The translations under genes were made by a program, and so were the position numbers. A stretch of DNA of 64,000 bases from Burkholderiales bacterium (lineage in GTDB: Bacteria > Pseudomonadota > Gammaproteobacteria > Burkholderiales > Thiobacteraceae), in the NCBI GenBank assembly GCA_023511995.1, contig JAIMAL010000013.1, positions 1-64,000 of the forward strand, in the 5' to 3' direction. How positions within the stretch are numbered: the first letter of the stretch is position 1; each line of letters starts with the position of its first letter. Shown piece after piece: positions 37,145 through 46,226 of the stretch. The notes beneath the pieces were generated by a model that saw nothing but the letters and a program-made list of their open reading frames with translations, did not search any database and had not been told where the DNA came from.

Positions 37145-39952
37145 CCAGTCGTCGAGGGGTTCGGGGCGGTGGAAATGATAGCCCTGGAAGCGCTCACAAC
37201 CCTGGCGCCTGAGGAAATCGTACTGGGCGGTGTTCTCCACCCCTTCCGCCACCACTTCCAGGCCCAGATGGGTGGCCATGGCGAGAATGGTTTCCACCAG
37301 CGCCACGTCGTTGAGGTCGTGGGGCACATCCTGGACGAAACTCTTGTCGATCTTGAGCTCCGCCAGGGGCAGCCGCTTCAGATAGGCAAGGGATGAATAG
37401 CCGATGCCGAAGTCATCGATGGAAAAGCGCACGCCCAGATTCGAAAGCTCCGTCATGTGGGCGAGCACCTCGGCGGTGTGTTCCAGCAAGAGGCTCTCCG
37501 TGATCTCCAGCACCAGATAGCCGGGATCGGCCCCGGTAGCGGTGAGGATTTCCCGCACCCGGCGCACCAGATCGGGCTGGCGAAACTGGCGGGGACTCAT
37601 GTTCACCGCGATGCGCAGGCCGCGGCCCTCGCCATCGAGGCGGGCGATGAGGCGGCAGGCCTGGGTGAGGACCCACTCGCCAATGGGCACGATGAGCCCG
37701 CTTTCCTCCGCCACGGGGATGAAGGTGGCGGGTGGCACCAGGCCCCGTTCCGGATGGGGCCAGCGCAGCAGCACCTCGGCGCCGGTCAGGCGACCCGCTG
37801 CATCCAGCTGGGATTGCAGGTAGACGGCGAAGGCCTGGGTGCGCACCGCTTCGCGCAGCGCCTGCTCCAGGGCGTAGCGCTGGCTGACTGCCTCCTGCAG
37901 CGCCGGCTCGAAATACGCCACCGCATTGCGCCCCGCCTCCTTGGCGCGATACATGGCGATGTCCGCCTCCCGCATGAGATCGTCGATGTTCTCGTGATCC
38001 TTGGGGAAGAGGGTGATGCCGATACTGGCGCCGGAGATGAAATCCATTTCTCCCACCCGCACCGGCTGGGTGAGGGACAGTCGGATTTTTTCCGCGAGTG
38101 CCAGGGCGAGCGTGGCGGCATCCTGCAGGGAGGGGGCGAGGTCCGGGACGAGCACGACGAACTCGTCACCCCCCAGCCGCGCCACGGTATCGGTTTGGCG
38201 CAGGTGAAGGCTGATGCGCTGCGCCACCTCCTTAAGCAGGCTGTCGCCGATCTCGTGCCCATAGACGTCGTTGATGCGCTTGAAATGGTCGAGATCGACG
38301 AACATCAAGGCGCCGCGACGGCGGTTGCGGGAAGCGGCGGCGACGGCCTGCGCGAGCCGGTCGCGCAAAAGCGTCCGGTTGGGCAGCCCGGTAAGGGGAT
38401 CGTGAAAGGCCAGGCGCTCGATCTCGGCCTCGGCGCGCTTGCTATCGGTGATGTCCAGGCAATGGCCCACATAGCCGAGAAAGCCGCCTTCGCTGTCATA
38501 GCGCGGGCTGCCCTGATCGACGATCCAGCGGTATTCGCCGCTGTGGTGGCGCAGGCGGTATTCCATGCGGAAGGGCTGGCGGGCGTCGAAGGCGCGCTCG
38601 TAAATTTCCACCACCCGCGGCAGGTCTTCCGGGTGTACGCTGGCGGTCCAGCCCATGCCCAGTTCGTCTTCCAGGCGGCGGCCGGTGAATTCCAGCCACA
38701 CCCGGTTGAAGTAGTCGCAGAGCTTGTCGGGACCCGAGGTCCAGATGAGCGCCTGGCCGGCATCGGCGAGGGTGCGGAAATGCCGTTCGCTGTCCGCCAG
38801 CCGGCGCCGCAACCGGTATTCCTCCGTCACGTCGCGGAAGACCAGCACCACGCCTTCCACTTCGCCGGACACGCCGCGGATGGGCGCGGCCGAATCGGCG
38901 ATATGACGCCGGTTCCCGTCCCGCGCCACGAGCACGGTGTGATTGGCCAGGCCCACCACGATGCCCTCGGCGAGCACCCGATCCACCGGGCTTTCCTGGG
39001 GTTGGCCGGTGAGGGCGTTTTCGATGACGAAGACTTCGCCAAGCTGCCGCCCCCGGGCTTCGGCCAGGGGCCAGCCGGTGAGGGCTTCCGCCACCGGGTT
39101 CATCAGGGTGACGCGCTGGGCGGCATCGGTGGCGATGAGGGCATCGCCGATGGACTGGAGGGTGATGGCAAGCCGTGTCTCGCTCTCCGCCAGCCGCGCC
39201 TGGGCTTGCGCCACCGCCTCTGCCATGTGGTTGAAGGCCTGCGCCAGGCGTTGGATCTCCTCCGGTCCTTCCGGCTGCGATCGTGCCTCGAGCTCCCCGT
39301 GGCCGAAGCGTTCCGCGACACCGGCGAGCCGGTTCAAGGGGCGGCTTACCTGATGAACCAGATAAAAAGCAAGCCCGCCGATGAGGAGAACCAGCCCCAC
39401 GAGGTCCGGCAGCCGCGCGGCGAACGCCGCCCGCAGGGCCGCCGCCCGCTGCCGGCTCACATCGAACCGCACATACACCACGCCCCGGCGGGAGCTGCGC
39501 ACCTCGGTGGGCGCGGCGGGAAAATCGAAGGGATGGAAGACCTCCAGCCGGTTGCCGTCGATATGCTCGATGAGCAGGGGCAGCCGGCGCTCGCCCGCCG
39601 CGCGTGCACGCTCCAGGGGGAAGCCGGGCATCACCTCCGCCACGGGTCTGTCCCGCCAGGCGTAACGATGGGCGCTTATCACCCTGTTGGCTTCGTCGAG
39701 GATGAGCACCGCCGCCACCCGGGGGTCGGTCGCCACATGGGCGAGATCCGCCTCCACCAGGCTGCGGGCGGAGGCAAACCCGTATTCGGCCATGCGGGCG
39801 AGATGAGCGGCAGCGGCCAGGGCGTCCTGGCGGGCCGAGGTCTTGATGTCCGCCTGCTCGTCGTTGAGGGCGGTGAAAAAGGAAATCCCGCCGATCAGAA
39901 GCAAAAGCAGGGTGAGCCCCAGGGGCAGCAGCAGCCGCAGCGGCGCGCGCAT
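37124..39952 (-). CDS. Membrane-bound GGDEF/EAL cyclic-di-GMP signalling protein with HAMP and two PAS domains
   Basis: 942 aa. TM helix (about residues 8-28), periplasmic sensor region, second TM (about 185-205), HAMP, two PAS domains (about 270-390 and 400-515), GGDEF (about 520-680) and EAL (about 690-940). GGDEF is intact and preceded by an RQTD inhibitory-site motif, so cyclase activity with product inhibition is expected. The EAL motif itself reads EVL, but the other catalytic residues (NMSPRQF, LEITES, DDFG, KIDKSF, EGVE, FQGYHF) are present, so phosphodiesterase activity is possible. Its start shares one base (TGATG) with the stop of the upstream solute-binding lipoprotein, indicating a receptor pair. 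Confidence 0.93.
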   Translation of the reverse strand: MRAPLRLLLPLGLTLLLLLIGGISFFTALNDEQADIKTSARQDALAAAAHLARMAEYGFASARSLVEADLAHVATDPRVAAVLILDEANRVISAHRYAWRDRPVAEVMPGFPLERARAAGERRLPLLIEHIDGNRLEVFHPFDFPAAPTEVRSSRRGVVYVRFDVSRQRAAALRAAFAARLPDLVGLVLLIGGLAFYLVHQVSRPLNRLAGVAERFGHGELEARSQPEGPEEIQRLAQAFNHMAEAVAQAQARLAESETRLAITLQSIGDALIATDAAQRVTLMNPVAEALTGWPLAEARGRQLGEVFVIENALTGQPQESPVDRVLAEGIVVGLANHTVLVARDGNRRHIADSAAPIRGVSGEVEGVVLVFRDVTEEYRLRRRLADSERHFRTLADAGQALIWTSGPDKLCDYFNRVWLEFTGRRLEDELGMGWTASVHPEDLPRVVEIYERAFDARQPFRMEYRLRHHSGEYRWIVDQGSPRYDSEGGFLGYVGHCLDITDSKRAEAEIERLAFHDPLTGLPNRTLLRDRLAQAVAAASRNRRRGALMFVDLDHFKRINDVYGHEIGDSLLKEVAQRISLHLRQTDTVARLGGDEFVVLVPDLAPSLQDAATLALALAEKIRLSLTQPVRVGEMDFISGASIGITLFPKDHENIDDLMREADIAMYRAKEAGRNAVAYFEPALQEAVSQRYALEQALREAVRTQAFAVYLQSQLDAAGRLTGAEVLLRWPHPERGLVPPATFIPVAEESGLIVPIGEWVLTQACRLIARLDGEGRGLRIAVNMSPRQFRQPDLVRRVREILTATGADPGYLVLEITESLLLEHTAEVLAHMTELSNLGVRFSIDDFGIGYSSLAYLKRLPLAELKIDKSFVQDVPHDLNDVALVETILAMATHLGLEVVAEGVENTAQYDFLRRQGCERFQGYHFHRPEPLDDWLARLSP

Positions 39953-40908
39953 CAAGCGGCCTCCGGCAGGAAGCGGGCATCGGCCAGGCCCGCGAGGGTC
40001 ACGGGCCGCCGCAACAGGCCGTTTTGCAGCATGAGGGTCTGCACCTGGGTGGCCGCGGCCGTAAGCCGCTGGCCGCCTTCGTCCAGCCACGCCCGATTGG
40101 CGCGCCGATCCATCATGCGCACGCCGGCGTAGGCGCGCGCCACCGCCTCGGGGGGAATGCCCAGCCGCGGCGCCATGCGACGGGCGGCATCCGCCGGTTT
40201 CTGCAGGAAGTGATCCAGGGCGGCAAAGTAAGCCGCGGTGAGCTGACGGAAGGATTCCGCTGCTGCCGCCAGGGCGGAAGCATGGGCCACCAGCACGTCC
40301 ACGATGAGACCGGGAAAGGCACCGCTATCGATGATGCGGCGCGCGCCGAGGGCTTCGAGTTGGGTGGCGTAGGGTTCCCAGGTCACCAGCGCATCCACCT
40401 CGCCGGCCTGATAGGCGGCGAGGTGGCGGTCGCCGGTGACGGGCACCTTGACCACCTCCTTCGGAGCAAGGCCGGCGATTTCCAGGCTTTTGCTCAACAT
40501 GAGCGCCCCGGCCGCCGTCTCCTCCACCCCGATGCGCTGTCCGGCAAGATCGCGCGGCGTGCGCAGGGGCGGGCGCGCCATCACCACGTCCGCCCCGGCC
40601 GAATCGTCGAAGACTAGGATGACCCGCACATCGAGGCCGCCCTCCCGCGCCAGCAGACACTCGTCCAGGGTGAGGCAGGCCGCTTCCACCTCTTTGCTGG
40701 CGAGTGCCATGAGGCTCGCCGTGTTGGAAGGCATTTCCACCAGACGCACCGCCGACTCATCCAGCAAGCCCAGTTCGCGGGCGAGGAACAGGGGCTCGTA
40801 GCCCACCCAGACGATGCCCGCCACGCGCACCAGCGGCCGCGCCGGCTGACAGCCGGCCCAAAGGGGCAGGGTGAGGAGCGAGGCGAGGACATCGCGACGG
40901 GTGGGCAT
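39952..40908 (-). CDS. Lipoprotein solute-binding protein of ABC-transporter type (NMT1/SsuA-like)
   Basis: 318 aa. The N-terminus MPTRRDVLASLLTLPLWAGC combines a twin-arginine-like TRRDVLA with a lipobox (LWAGC), so it is probably a membrane-anchored periplasmic lipoprotein. The fold resembles the nitrate/sulfonate/thiamine-precursor binding family (GYEPLFLARELGLL, VDALVTWEPYATQLEALGA). No permease or ATPase gene is adjacent; the partner is the GGDEF/EAL gene, whose start overlaps its stop by one base. It likely presents an unknown small molecule to that sensor rather than to a transporter. Upstream Met codons exist; 40908 starts the signal peptide. Confidence 0.85.
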   Translation of the reverse strand: MPTRRDVLASLLTLPLWAGCQPARPLVRVAGIVWVGYEPLFLARELGLLDESAVRLVEMPSNTASLMALASKEVEAACLTLDECLLAREGGLDVRVILVFDDSAGADVVMARPPLRTPRDLAGQRIGVEETAAGALMLSKSLEIAGLAPKEVVKVPVTGDRHLAAYQAGEVDALVTWEPYATQLEALGARRIIDSGAFPGLIVDVLVAHASALAAAAESFRQLTAAYFAALDHFLQKPADAARRMAPRLGIPPEAVARAYAGVRMMDRRANRAWLDEGGQRLTAAATQVQTLMLQNGLLRRPVTLAGLADARFLPEAA

Positions 40909-41055
40909 GGATTCTCGGGGCTGTATACCGGCTTGCCTTTGCTTCATGGTAGCCGGATGTGAGGTGGCCCGCAAAACGTCCGGGGGGTTGCCCGTGTCTT
41001 CGTCCCGCGGCTCCCGCAGGGCGGCCGTGGCGGCGATGCCCCGCCTTGGGGGCAC

Positions 41056-41084
41056 AAAAAAGCCGGCTTCAAGCCGGCTTTTTT
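41056..41084 (-). terminator. Bidirectional terminator after cytochrome c gene
   Basis: AAAAAAGCCGGCTT (41056-41069) and its complement AAGCCGGCTTTTTT (41071-41084) form a long inverted repeat with A/T flanks on both sides. It lies 17 bases past the cytochrome c stop and separates that gene from the solute-binding-protein operon. Confidence 0.85.
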
Positions 41085-41100
41085 GGGAGGTCGCGGTGCC

Positions 41101-41415
41101 TTACTTGAGGGACAGCACCCAGCTCACGATGGCTTTGAGATCCGCGTCGGGCACCTGGGGGTTGGGCGGCATGGGGACGGTCCCCCAGACGCCGGAGCCG
41201 CCCTTCTTCACTTTCTCGATCAGGTGGGCTTCGGCGTTTTTGTCACCGCGGTATTTGGCCGCCACGTCCTTGTAGGCGGGGCCGACCACCTTCTTGTCCA
41301 CCTGGTGGCAGCTCATGCAGGCGTATTTTTGCGCCAGGGCCTGGCCATCGGCGGCGAAAGCGGGGGCGCCGGCCAGAAGGCCGACAGCGGCAAGGGCGAG
41401 GATGGTGGGTTTCAT
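41101..41415 (-). CDS. Class I cytochrome c (c551/c552 type)
   Basis: Small periplasmic electron carrier: 104 aa precursor with signal peptide (MKPTILALAAVGLLAGAPAFA). One heme-binding CMSCH motif sits near residue 33, and the sixth-ligand Met is in VPMPPNP near residue 81. The length and the GPAYKDVAAKY motif match cytochrome c551/c552, donors to terminal oxidases or nitrite reductase. Monocistronic: own promoter and strong terminator. Confidence 0.94.
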   Translation of the reverse strand: MKPTILALAAVGLLAGAPAFAADGQALAQKYACMSCHQVDKKVVGPAYKDVAAKYRGDKNAEAHLIEKVKKGGSGVWGTVPMPPNPQVPDADLKAIVSWVLSLK

Positions 41416-41452
41416 GGCGTCTCCTTGTCAGGTCAGGGAAAAAGTCCGGCCA

Positions 41453-41481
41453 ATCTTAGCCGAGGGTTTCCGTCTTGCCTA
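41453..41481 (-). promoter_or_regulatory. Putative promoter for cytochrome c
   Basis: Minus strand: -35 TAGGCA (41481-41476, 4/6), a 17-base spacer and -10 TAAGAT (41458-41453, 5/6), 37 bases upstream of the cytochrome c ATG. Confidence 0.45.
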
Positions 41482-41513
41482 GTGTGCCCCACCGGGGGGG
41501 TGGTGGAGCACAC
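41482..41513. terminator. Inverted repeat downstream of the methyltransferase operon
   Basis: GTGTGC-C-CCACC (41482-41493) pairs with GGTGG-A-GCACAC (41502-41513) in 11 of 12 positions around an eight-base loop of mostly G. No T-run follows on either strand, so it may be a weak terminator, mRNA-stabilising hairpin or protein site. It lies between the methyltransferase stop and the cytochrome c promoter. Confidence 0.35.
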
Positions 41514-41563
41514 GGGCTTGACCCATTAACGCCCACGAGGGGCCGCCGTTGACAGGCGCCGGT

Positions 41564-43090
41564 TCATTCGGGGACAAAGAGGCCGTTCCGGGCGAAGGTC
41601 CACAGAAGCTGCGCGCAGGCAACCCGGGTTTCATCGGCGTCGAATTCCGGCCAGCGCGCCTGCATCAACCCGGCAAGTTGTGCCAGATCCCGGCTGCCAT
41701 CGCAGGCCAGGGCCAAAGTCTGCGCCGCCTCGTCCAGGGCGAGGGCGCTGTGGCGGATTCCCGCCGGGGCTTCGCCCCGGCTGATCTGTAAGCGGGCGAG
41801 GGCATGGAGCCGCGGCCGTGGAGAAGGGGTCAAGGTCCACGCCTGGGGCGCGGGGGCAATCCCCAGAAAACGCCAGCTCACCAGGGCGGCGAGCTCGGTG
41901 AGGCAGCGCTCGGATTCGCCCGCGCGCGGGTGTCCGCCATGTTGTTCCACCAGGGCGCGGGCGGCCTTGAGGAGATCGTCGTAGGCCACCGCGGCGGGGA
42001 AGCGCGCCGATAGCGTCATGAGGGCGGCCTTGGTCAGGGGGTGGCTCGCCTGAAAGGCGGAACGGGTGCTGGTGTGGAAAGTCTGGGGGGTGTCCGCGGC
42101 GAGATCGATTTCCTCCTCCGAGGTGACGTCGGCAAACAGGGCCAGGGTGGAAAGTCTGTGGGGCTCAAAAGCCAGGGCCTCGCCCGTGCCGGGGGTGAGC
42201 AGACTGCGGCGGAAGGGGCGCAGGGTGAGAAAGTCGTAATACTGGATGCGCCGGGCCAGGGGAAACTCCTCCACCGCCGCCCGCGCCTTCCCGGGCAACC
42301 CCTGACCCAGATCGGCGGCGGCTTCTGCATCGCCCACGTAGGTGAGGCCGGCGGCCCGCGCCGCAGCGAGGAAATCGCTCACCAGGAGCGGCTCGTTGTA
42401 CTCGTCCAGATACTCGTGGTAGAGGTAGCCCGGCGGCGCCTTGAGGAGATAGTCGAGCTCCCGCGCAATGGGCCCAGTCTCGGGGGCGTCGAGGGCGGCA
42501 TAGGCGGGAGCCATGCGGGCGAGGAATTCCTGCGCCAGGGCAAGCCGCGCCCGGGGATGGCTGGCCTCCCCCACGTGGGCTGCCAGCATGTCCCGCACCA
42601 TGGCGCGAGCGCGCCAGCCGGGCAGGGTGTTGTAACTCACATAGGCAATGCCGCCAGGCCGCAGCGCTTCGGCGATGACCGGCAGAAGCCCATCCCGCAC
42701 CGCAGGCGGCACCCAGGAATAGAGACCGTGGGCAATCACATAGTCGAAGCGGCCCAGGTCCGCCACGCCGCTTGCCACGTCGCGATGGAGAAGCCGCACG
42801 TTGGTGAGGGACAGCGCCTCGATGAGGGCGCAGCCGGCTTCCACCTGCTGCCGGGAAAGATCGATGCCCACGTACTCGTTGCCGGGACGGTAGAAGGCCA
42901 TGGGAATGAGATTGCCGCCACTGGCGGCGCCCAGTTCCAGTACCCGGCAGCCTTCCACCGGCGGCGGCGTGAGGCCGGCAAGGTGCGCCGCCGCCGCCAG
43001 CGCATCCGGATGCGTGGCGGGGATGGGCAGGCTTTCGTAGGGGATGGCGTCGTAACTTACGAGGGTGTTTGACGCCTCGGGGGCCATCAT
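41564..43090 (-). CDS. Class I SAM-dependent methyltransferase with regulatory domain
   Basis: 508 aa. The SAM-binding motif VLELGAASGGNLIPM lies near residue 45, followed by EYVGIDLSRQQVEAG and a motif II region (FDYVIAHGLYSWVPP). The middle and C-terminal parts resemble the methyltransferase regulatory domain found in bacterial enzymes of this type, with a winged-helix-like end. The substrate is unknown. The start ATG 43090 overlaps the tlpA-like stop (ATGA); the next codon is also ATG. It is the last gene of the ilvD operon. Confidence 0.85.
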   Translation of the reverse strand: MMAPEASNTLVSYDAIPYESLPIPATHPDALAAAAHLAGLTPPPVEGCRVLELGAASGGNLIPMAFYRPGNEYVGIDLSRQQVEAGCALIEALSLTNVRLLHRDVASGVADLGRFDYVIAHGLYSWVPPAVRDGLLPVIAEALRPGGIAYVSYNTLPGWRARAMVRDMLAAHVGEASHPRARLALAQEFLARMAPAYAALDAPETGPIARELDYLLKAPPGYLYHEYLDEYNEPLLVSDFLAAARAAGLTYVGDAEAAADLGQGLPGKARAAVEEFPLARRIQYYDFLTLRPFRRSLLTPGTGEALAFEPHRLSTLALFADVTSEEEIDLAADTPQTFHTSTRSAFQASHPLTKAALMTLSARFPAAVAYDDLLKAARALVEQHGGHPRAGESERCLTELAALVSWRFLGIAPAPQAWTLTPSPRPRLHALARLQISRGEAPAGIRHSALALDEAAQTLALACDGSRDLAQLAGLMQARWPEFDADETRVACAQLLWTFARNGLFVPE

Positions 43091-43728
43091 TCCTGGATCA
43101 GGGCACGCAGGACCTTTTCCATTTCGGGATGATCGAACTCCCGCCCGCCCATGGCGCGATAGGCGATGCGGCCCTGTTTGTCCACGATGAAACTGGCGGG
43201 CAGGCCCTTCACGCCCCATGCCTTGGCGCTTTTGCCTTCGCCATCGAGGAGGATGGGGAAGGTGGGCGCGGGTTCGAGCTGGCCGGTGAAGCTGAAGACG
43301 AGATCGAAGTTTTCCATCTGGTTCACGGCGAGGATGGCGAAGGGCTGATCCTTCAGTTTCTGGTGCAGCCGCTCCATGGACGGCATTTCCCGGCGGCAGG
43401 GCGGACACCAGGTGGCCCAGAAATTCACCAGCACCACTTTGCCCCGGTAGTCCGACAGGCGCTGCAGTTTGCCGTCCAGGTCCTTGAAGGCGAAATCCTT
43501 CGCCTGGGCGCGGGGCTTGACGGGCGTGAGGTGAAAGGTGAGCTCCGGCAGTTGCGTCTGTGCCCCGGCCGGCGTTGCGCTAGCGAGGGGCAAAAGAAAA
43601 ACGAGGAAGGCGAAAAGCCGCGCGGGCCAACCTGCTGCCTCAAGTTTGCTGCGGTCTTTCGCCCTAGCGCAGGCCGGAGCCTGTCGGGCACTCCAGATTT
43701 TCCAACCGACCGGTGTAGCGTTTGCCAT
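43087..43728 (-). CDS. TlpA-family thiol:disulfide oxidoreductase
   Basis: 213 aa if started at ATG 43728. A hydrophobic export segment (RLFAFLVFLLPLASATPAGA, about residues 38-57) precedes a thioredoxin fold with the active site WCPPC in VNFWATWCPPCRREMPSM near residue 103 and the cis-Pro region KGLPASFIVD. Periplasmic TlpA/ResA proteins reduce cysteines, for example of apocytochrome c. The start is uncertain: ATG 43728 overlaps the upstream gene by 65 bases and leaves an unusually long pre-signal segment, but no closer start codon is in frame. Confidence 0.88.
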   Translation of the reverse strand: MANATPVGWKIWSARQAPACARAKDRSKLEAAGWPARLFAFLVFLLPLASATPAGAQTQLPELTFHLTPVKPRAQAKDFAFKDLDGKLQRLSDYRGKVVLVNFWATWCPPCRREMPSMERLHQKLKDQPFAILAVNQMENFDLVFSFTGQLEPAPTFPILLDGEGKSAKAWGVKGLPASFIVDKQGRIAYRAMGGREFDHPEMEKVLRALIQE

Positions 43729-44275
43729 GCTGTCTCCAGGTGTAGATGAGATCGAAACGGGTGCCGGGGGCGACGCGGGGCGTGGTGAAACCCTGGGCCC
43801 AATCCCCCACGTCGAACTCGATGTCGTCGGGCAGGATGGAATAGCTGAAATCGGCGCCCAGCTTCTTCCATACGGCGATCCACTCGGATTTGGTGCGCAG
43901 GCGGTGACGCTTGCCGTCCGGGGTGACATAGCGCCACTCCGCCACGCGGTAGGAAAGGGGCGCGTTGCTTTCATTGCGCACCACCGTGCCGAAAATGCAG
44001 AAGCCTTTCATGCTGGCATAGAGTGCCGGCGGCAGATCCCGGGAGGCATAGGTCGCCTCGACGAATTCCGGCAGAAGCTGCACCAGCTCGATGCTGAAAC
44101 CCCGGTCCAGCTTTCTCCAGCTCTTGAGCCCGGTCTCCGGATTGACCATCTCCACCTGTCCTTCGGCATGGGCGAGGAAAGGCGAAAGGCACAAAAGCGC
44201 CCACAGCAAACGTCGCCCCTTGAGCCCCGGGGCAAGCGGAAAAAGGCGAAGGTTCGTCCCATTCCACAACGTCAT
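43664..44275 (-). CDS. Exported protein of unknown function
   Basis: 203 aa with a signal peptide (hydrophobic [16 protein letters not shown] near residues 21-36). I do not recognise the family. The mature part is rich in aromatic and charged residues ([31 protein letters not shown], a CIFGTVV segment, [10 protein letters not shown]) and contains two Cys, one at CIFG and one near the end (LECPTG), which could be a substrate of the adjacent TlpA protein. ATG 44275 overlaps the ilvD stop by four bases (ATGA). Confidence 0.75.
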   Translation of the reverse strand: MTLWNGTNLRLFPLAPGLKGRRLLWALLCLSPFLAHAEGQVEMVNPETGLKSWRKLDRGFSIELVQLLPEFVEATYASRDLPPALYASMKGFCIFGTVVRNESNAPLSYRVAEWRYVTPDGKRHRLRTKSEWIAVWKKLGADFSYSILPDDIEFDVGDWAQGFTTPRVAPGTRFDLIYTWRQHGKRYTGRLENLECPTGSGLR

Positions 44276-46125
44276 TTTCGCTCCAGTTGGCTCACATCCC
44301 GGACCGCTCCCGTTGATGCCGAAGTGGTGAGCGCCGCATAGGCCTGCAGGGCGGCGGAGACGATGCGGGTGCGCGCCACGGGCTGCCACGCCTTGGCGCC
44401 ACGACTTTCCATGGCGGCGCGCCGGCGCGCAAGCTCCTCGTCGCTCACCCTGAGGGTGATGCTGCGGTTGGGGATGTCGATGTCGATGACATCGCCCTCC
44501 TCGACCAGGGCGATGGGACCCTTCGCCGCCGCCTCCGGTGAGACGTGACCGATGGAAAGCCCCGAAGTGCCACCGGAGAAGCGGCCATCGGTGATGAGGG
44601 CACACAGCTTGCCCAGCCCCTTGGATTTGAGGTAACTCGTGGGATAGAGCATCTCCTGCATGCCCGGCCCGCCTTTGGGTCCCTCGTAGCGGATCAGCAC
44701 CACGTCGCCCGGTTTGATTTTGTCGCCGAGGATGGCCTCCACCGCTTCCTCCTGGCTTTCGAAAATGCGCGCCGGGCCGGAAAAGCGCAGGATGCTTTCA
44801 TCCACTCCTGCAGTCTTCACGATGCAGCCTTCCGGGGCCAGGTTGCCATAGAGCACCGCGAGCCCGCCATCGCGGGAATAGGCGTGGGCCACGTCCCGCA
44901 CGCAGCCGTTGGCCACGTCGGTGTCGAGGCTCTCATAGCGTTTGTTCTGGGAGAAGGCGACGGTGGTGGGCACGTTGCCGGGGGCGGCGCGGAAGAATTC
45001 CAGGACTTTTTCGTCGCGGGTGCGGCGGATGTCCCAGTGCTCCAGCGCCTCGCCCAGGGTGGCACTGTGGATGGTGGGCACGTCGCGGTGGATGAGACCG
45101 GCGCGGTCCAGTTCACCGAGGATGCGCATCACCCCTCCCGCGCGGTGGACGTCCTCCATGTGGTAGAGGGGCGTGGAGGGGGCCACCTTGCACAGATTGG
45201 GCACCTTGCGCGACATGCGGTCGATGTCCTTCATGGTGAAATCCACCCCCGCTTCCCGGGCTGCGGCAAGGAGGTGCAACACGGTGTTGGTGGAGCCGCC
45301 CATGGCGATGTCGAGGGCGATGGCGTTTTCGAAGGCTTCAAAGGTGGCAATGGAACGGGGCAGCACGGCCTCGTCGCCACGCTCGTAGTAACTGCGGGCA
45401 AGGGCGACGATGAGGCGCCCTGCCTCGATGAACAGGCGCTTGCGGTCGCCATGGGTGGCCACCAGGGAACCATTGCCGGGCAGCGCAAGGCCGAGGGCCT
45501 CGGTGAGGCAGTTCATGGAATTGGCGGTGAACATGCCGGAACAGGAGCCACAGGTGGGGCAGGCCGAGCGCTCGGTGAGGGCCACGTCTTCGTCGGTCTC
45601 CTGCGGGTCGGCCGCCGCCACCATGGCATCCACCAGATCCAGCTTGACCGTTTTGCCGTGGACAACGGCCTTGCCCGCTTCCATGGGACCCCCGGAAACG
45701 AAGACGGTGGGGATGTTGAGGCGCAGGGCGGCCATGAGCATGCCCGGCGTGATCTTGTCGCAGTTGGAGATGCACACCAGGGCATCGGCACAATGGGCAT
45801 TCACCATGTATTCCACGCTGTCCGCAATCAGCTCCCGGCTGGGCAGGGAATAGAGCATGCCACCGTGGCCCATGGCGATGCCATCATCGACGGCGATGGT
45901 GTTGAACTCCTTGGCCACCCCGCCCGCTTTCTCGATCTCCTGGGCGACGAGTTGTCCCAGATCGCGCAGATGCACGTGACCGGGGACGAACTGGGTGAAG
46001 GAGTTGGCAATGGCGATGATGGGCTTGTCCCAGTCGGTTTCCTTCATGCCGGTGGCGCGCCAGAGGGCGCGCGCCCCCGCCATGTTGCGGCCGTGGGTGG
46101 TGGTCCAAGAACGATAGCGCGGCAT
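44272..46125 (-). CDS. ilvD: Dihydroxy-acid dehydratase
   Basis: Iron-sulfur dehydratase for valine and isoleucine synthesis. 617 aa, matching the long bacterial form. The start [21 protein letters not shown] is typical; Fe-S cysteines sit in [13 protein letters not shown] and [18 protein letters not shown], with [28 protein letters not shown] and [20 protein letters not shown] further on. It leads a four-gene operon in which every junction overlaps. Divergent from lgt across 101 bases. Confidence 0.98.
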   Translation of the reverse strand: MPRYRSWTTTHGRNMAGARALWRATGMKETDWDKPIIAIANSFTQFVPGHVHLRDLGQLVAQEIEKAGGVAKEFNTIAVDDGIAMGHGGMLYSLPSRELIADSVEYMVNAHCADALVCISNCDKITPGMLMAALRLNIPTVFVSGGPMEAGKAVVHGKTVKLDLVDAMVAAADPQETDEDVALTERSACPTCGSCSGMFTANSMNCLTEALGLALPGNGSLVATHGDRKRLFIEAGRLIVALARSYYERGDEAVLPRSIATFEAFENAIALDIAMGGSTNTVLHLLAAAREAGVDFTMKDIDRMSRKVPNLCKVAPSTPLYHMEDVHRAGGVMRILGELDRAGLIHRDVPTIHSATLGEALEHWDIRRTRDEKVLEFFRAAPGNVPTTVAFSQNKRYESLDTDVANGCVRDVAHAYSRDGGLAVLYGNLAPEGCIVKTAGVDESILRFSGPARIFESQEEAVEAILGDKIKPGDVVLIRYEGPKGGPGMQEMLYPTSYLKSKGLGKLCALITDGRFSGGTSGLSIGHVSPEAAAKGPIALVEEGDVIDIDIPNRSITLRVSDEELARRRAAMESRGAKAWQPVARTRIVSAALQAYAALTTSASTGAVRDVSQLERK

Positions 46126-46226
46126 GGTTTTGCCTCACAGGTGACAAATGGGCAAGGCAGAGTTTACCTCAGGGCGCCGGCGGGGCGTGTAAAATCACGG
46201 CCCTATCGTTAAGCCCTTGCCCCCCC

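Noticed and set aside
41056-41084. GCCGGC-rich palindromes (also at 47003-47026) as possible mobile-element ends or dispersed repeats
   Set aside because: Each lies just after a stop codon with A/T flanks, so intrinsic terminators explain them.
46126-46226. TAAAAT (46190-46195) as an lgt promoter -10
   Set aside because: No acceptable -35 at 16-19 bases; not listed as a feature.
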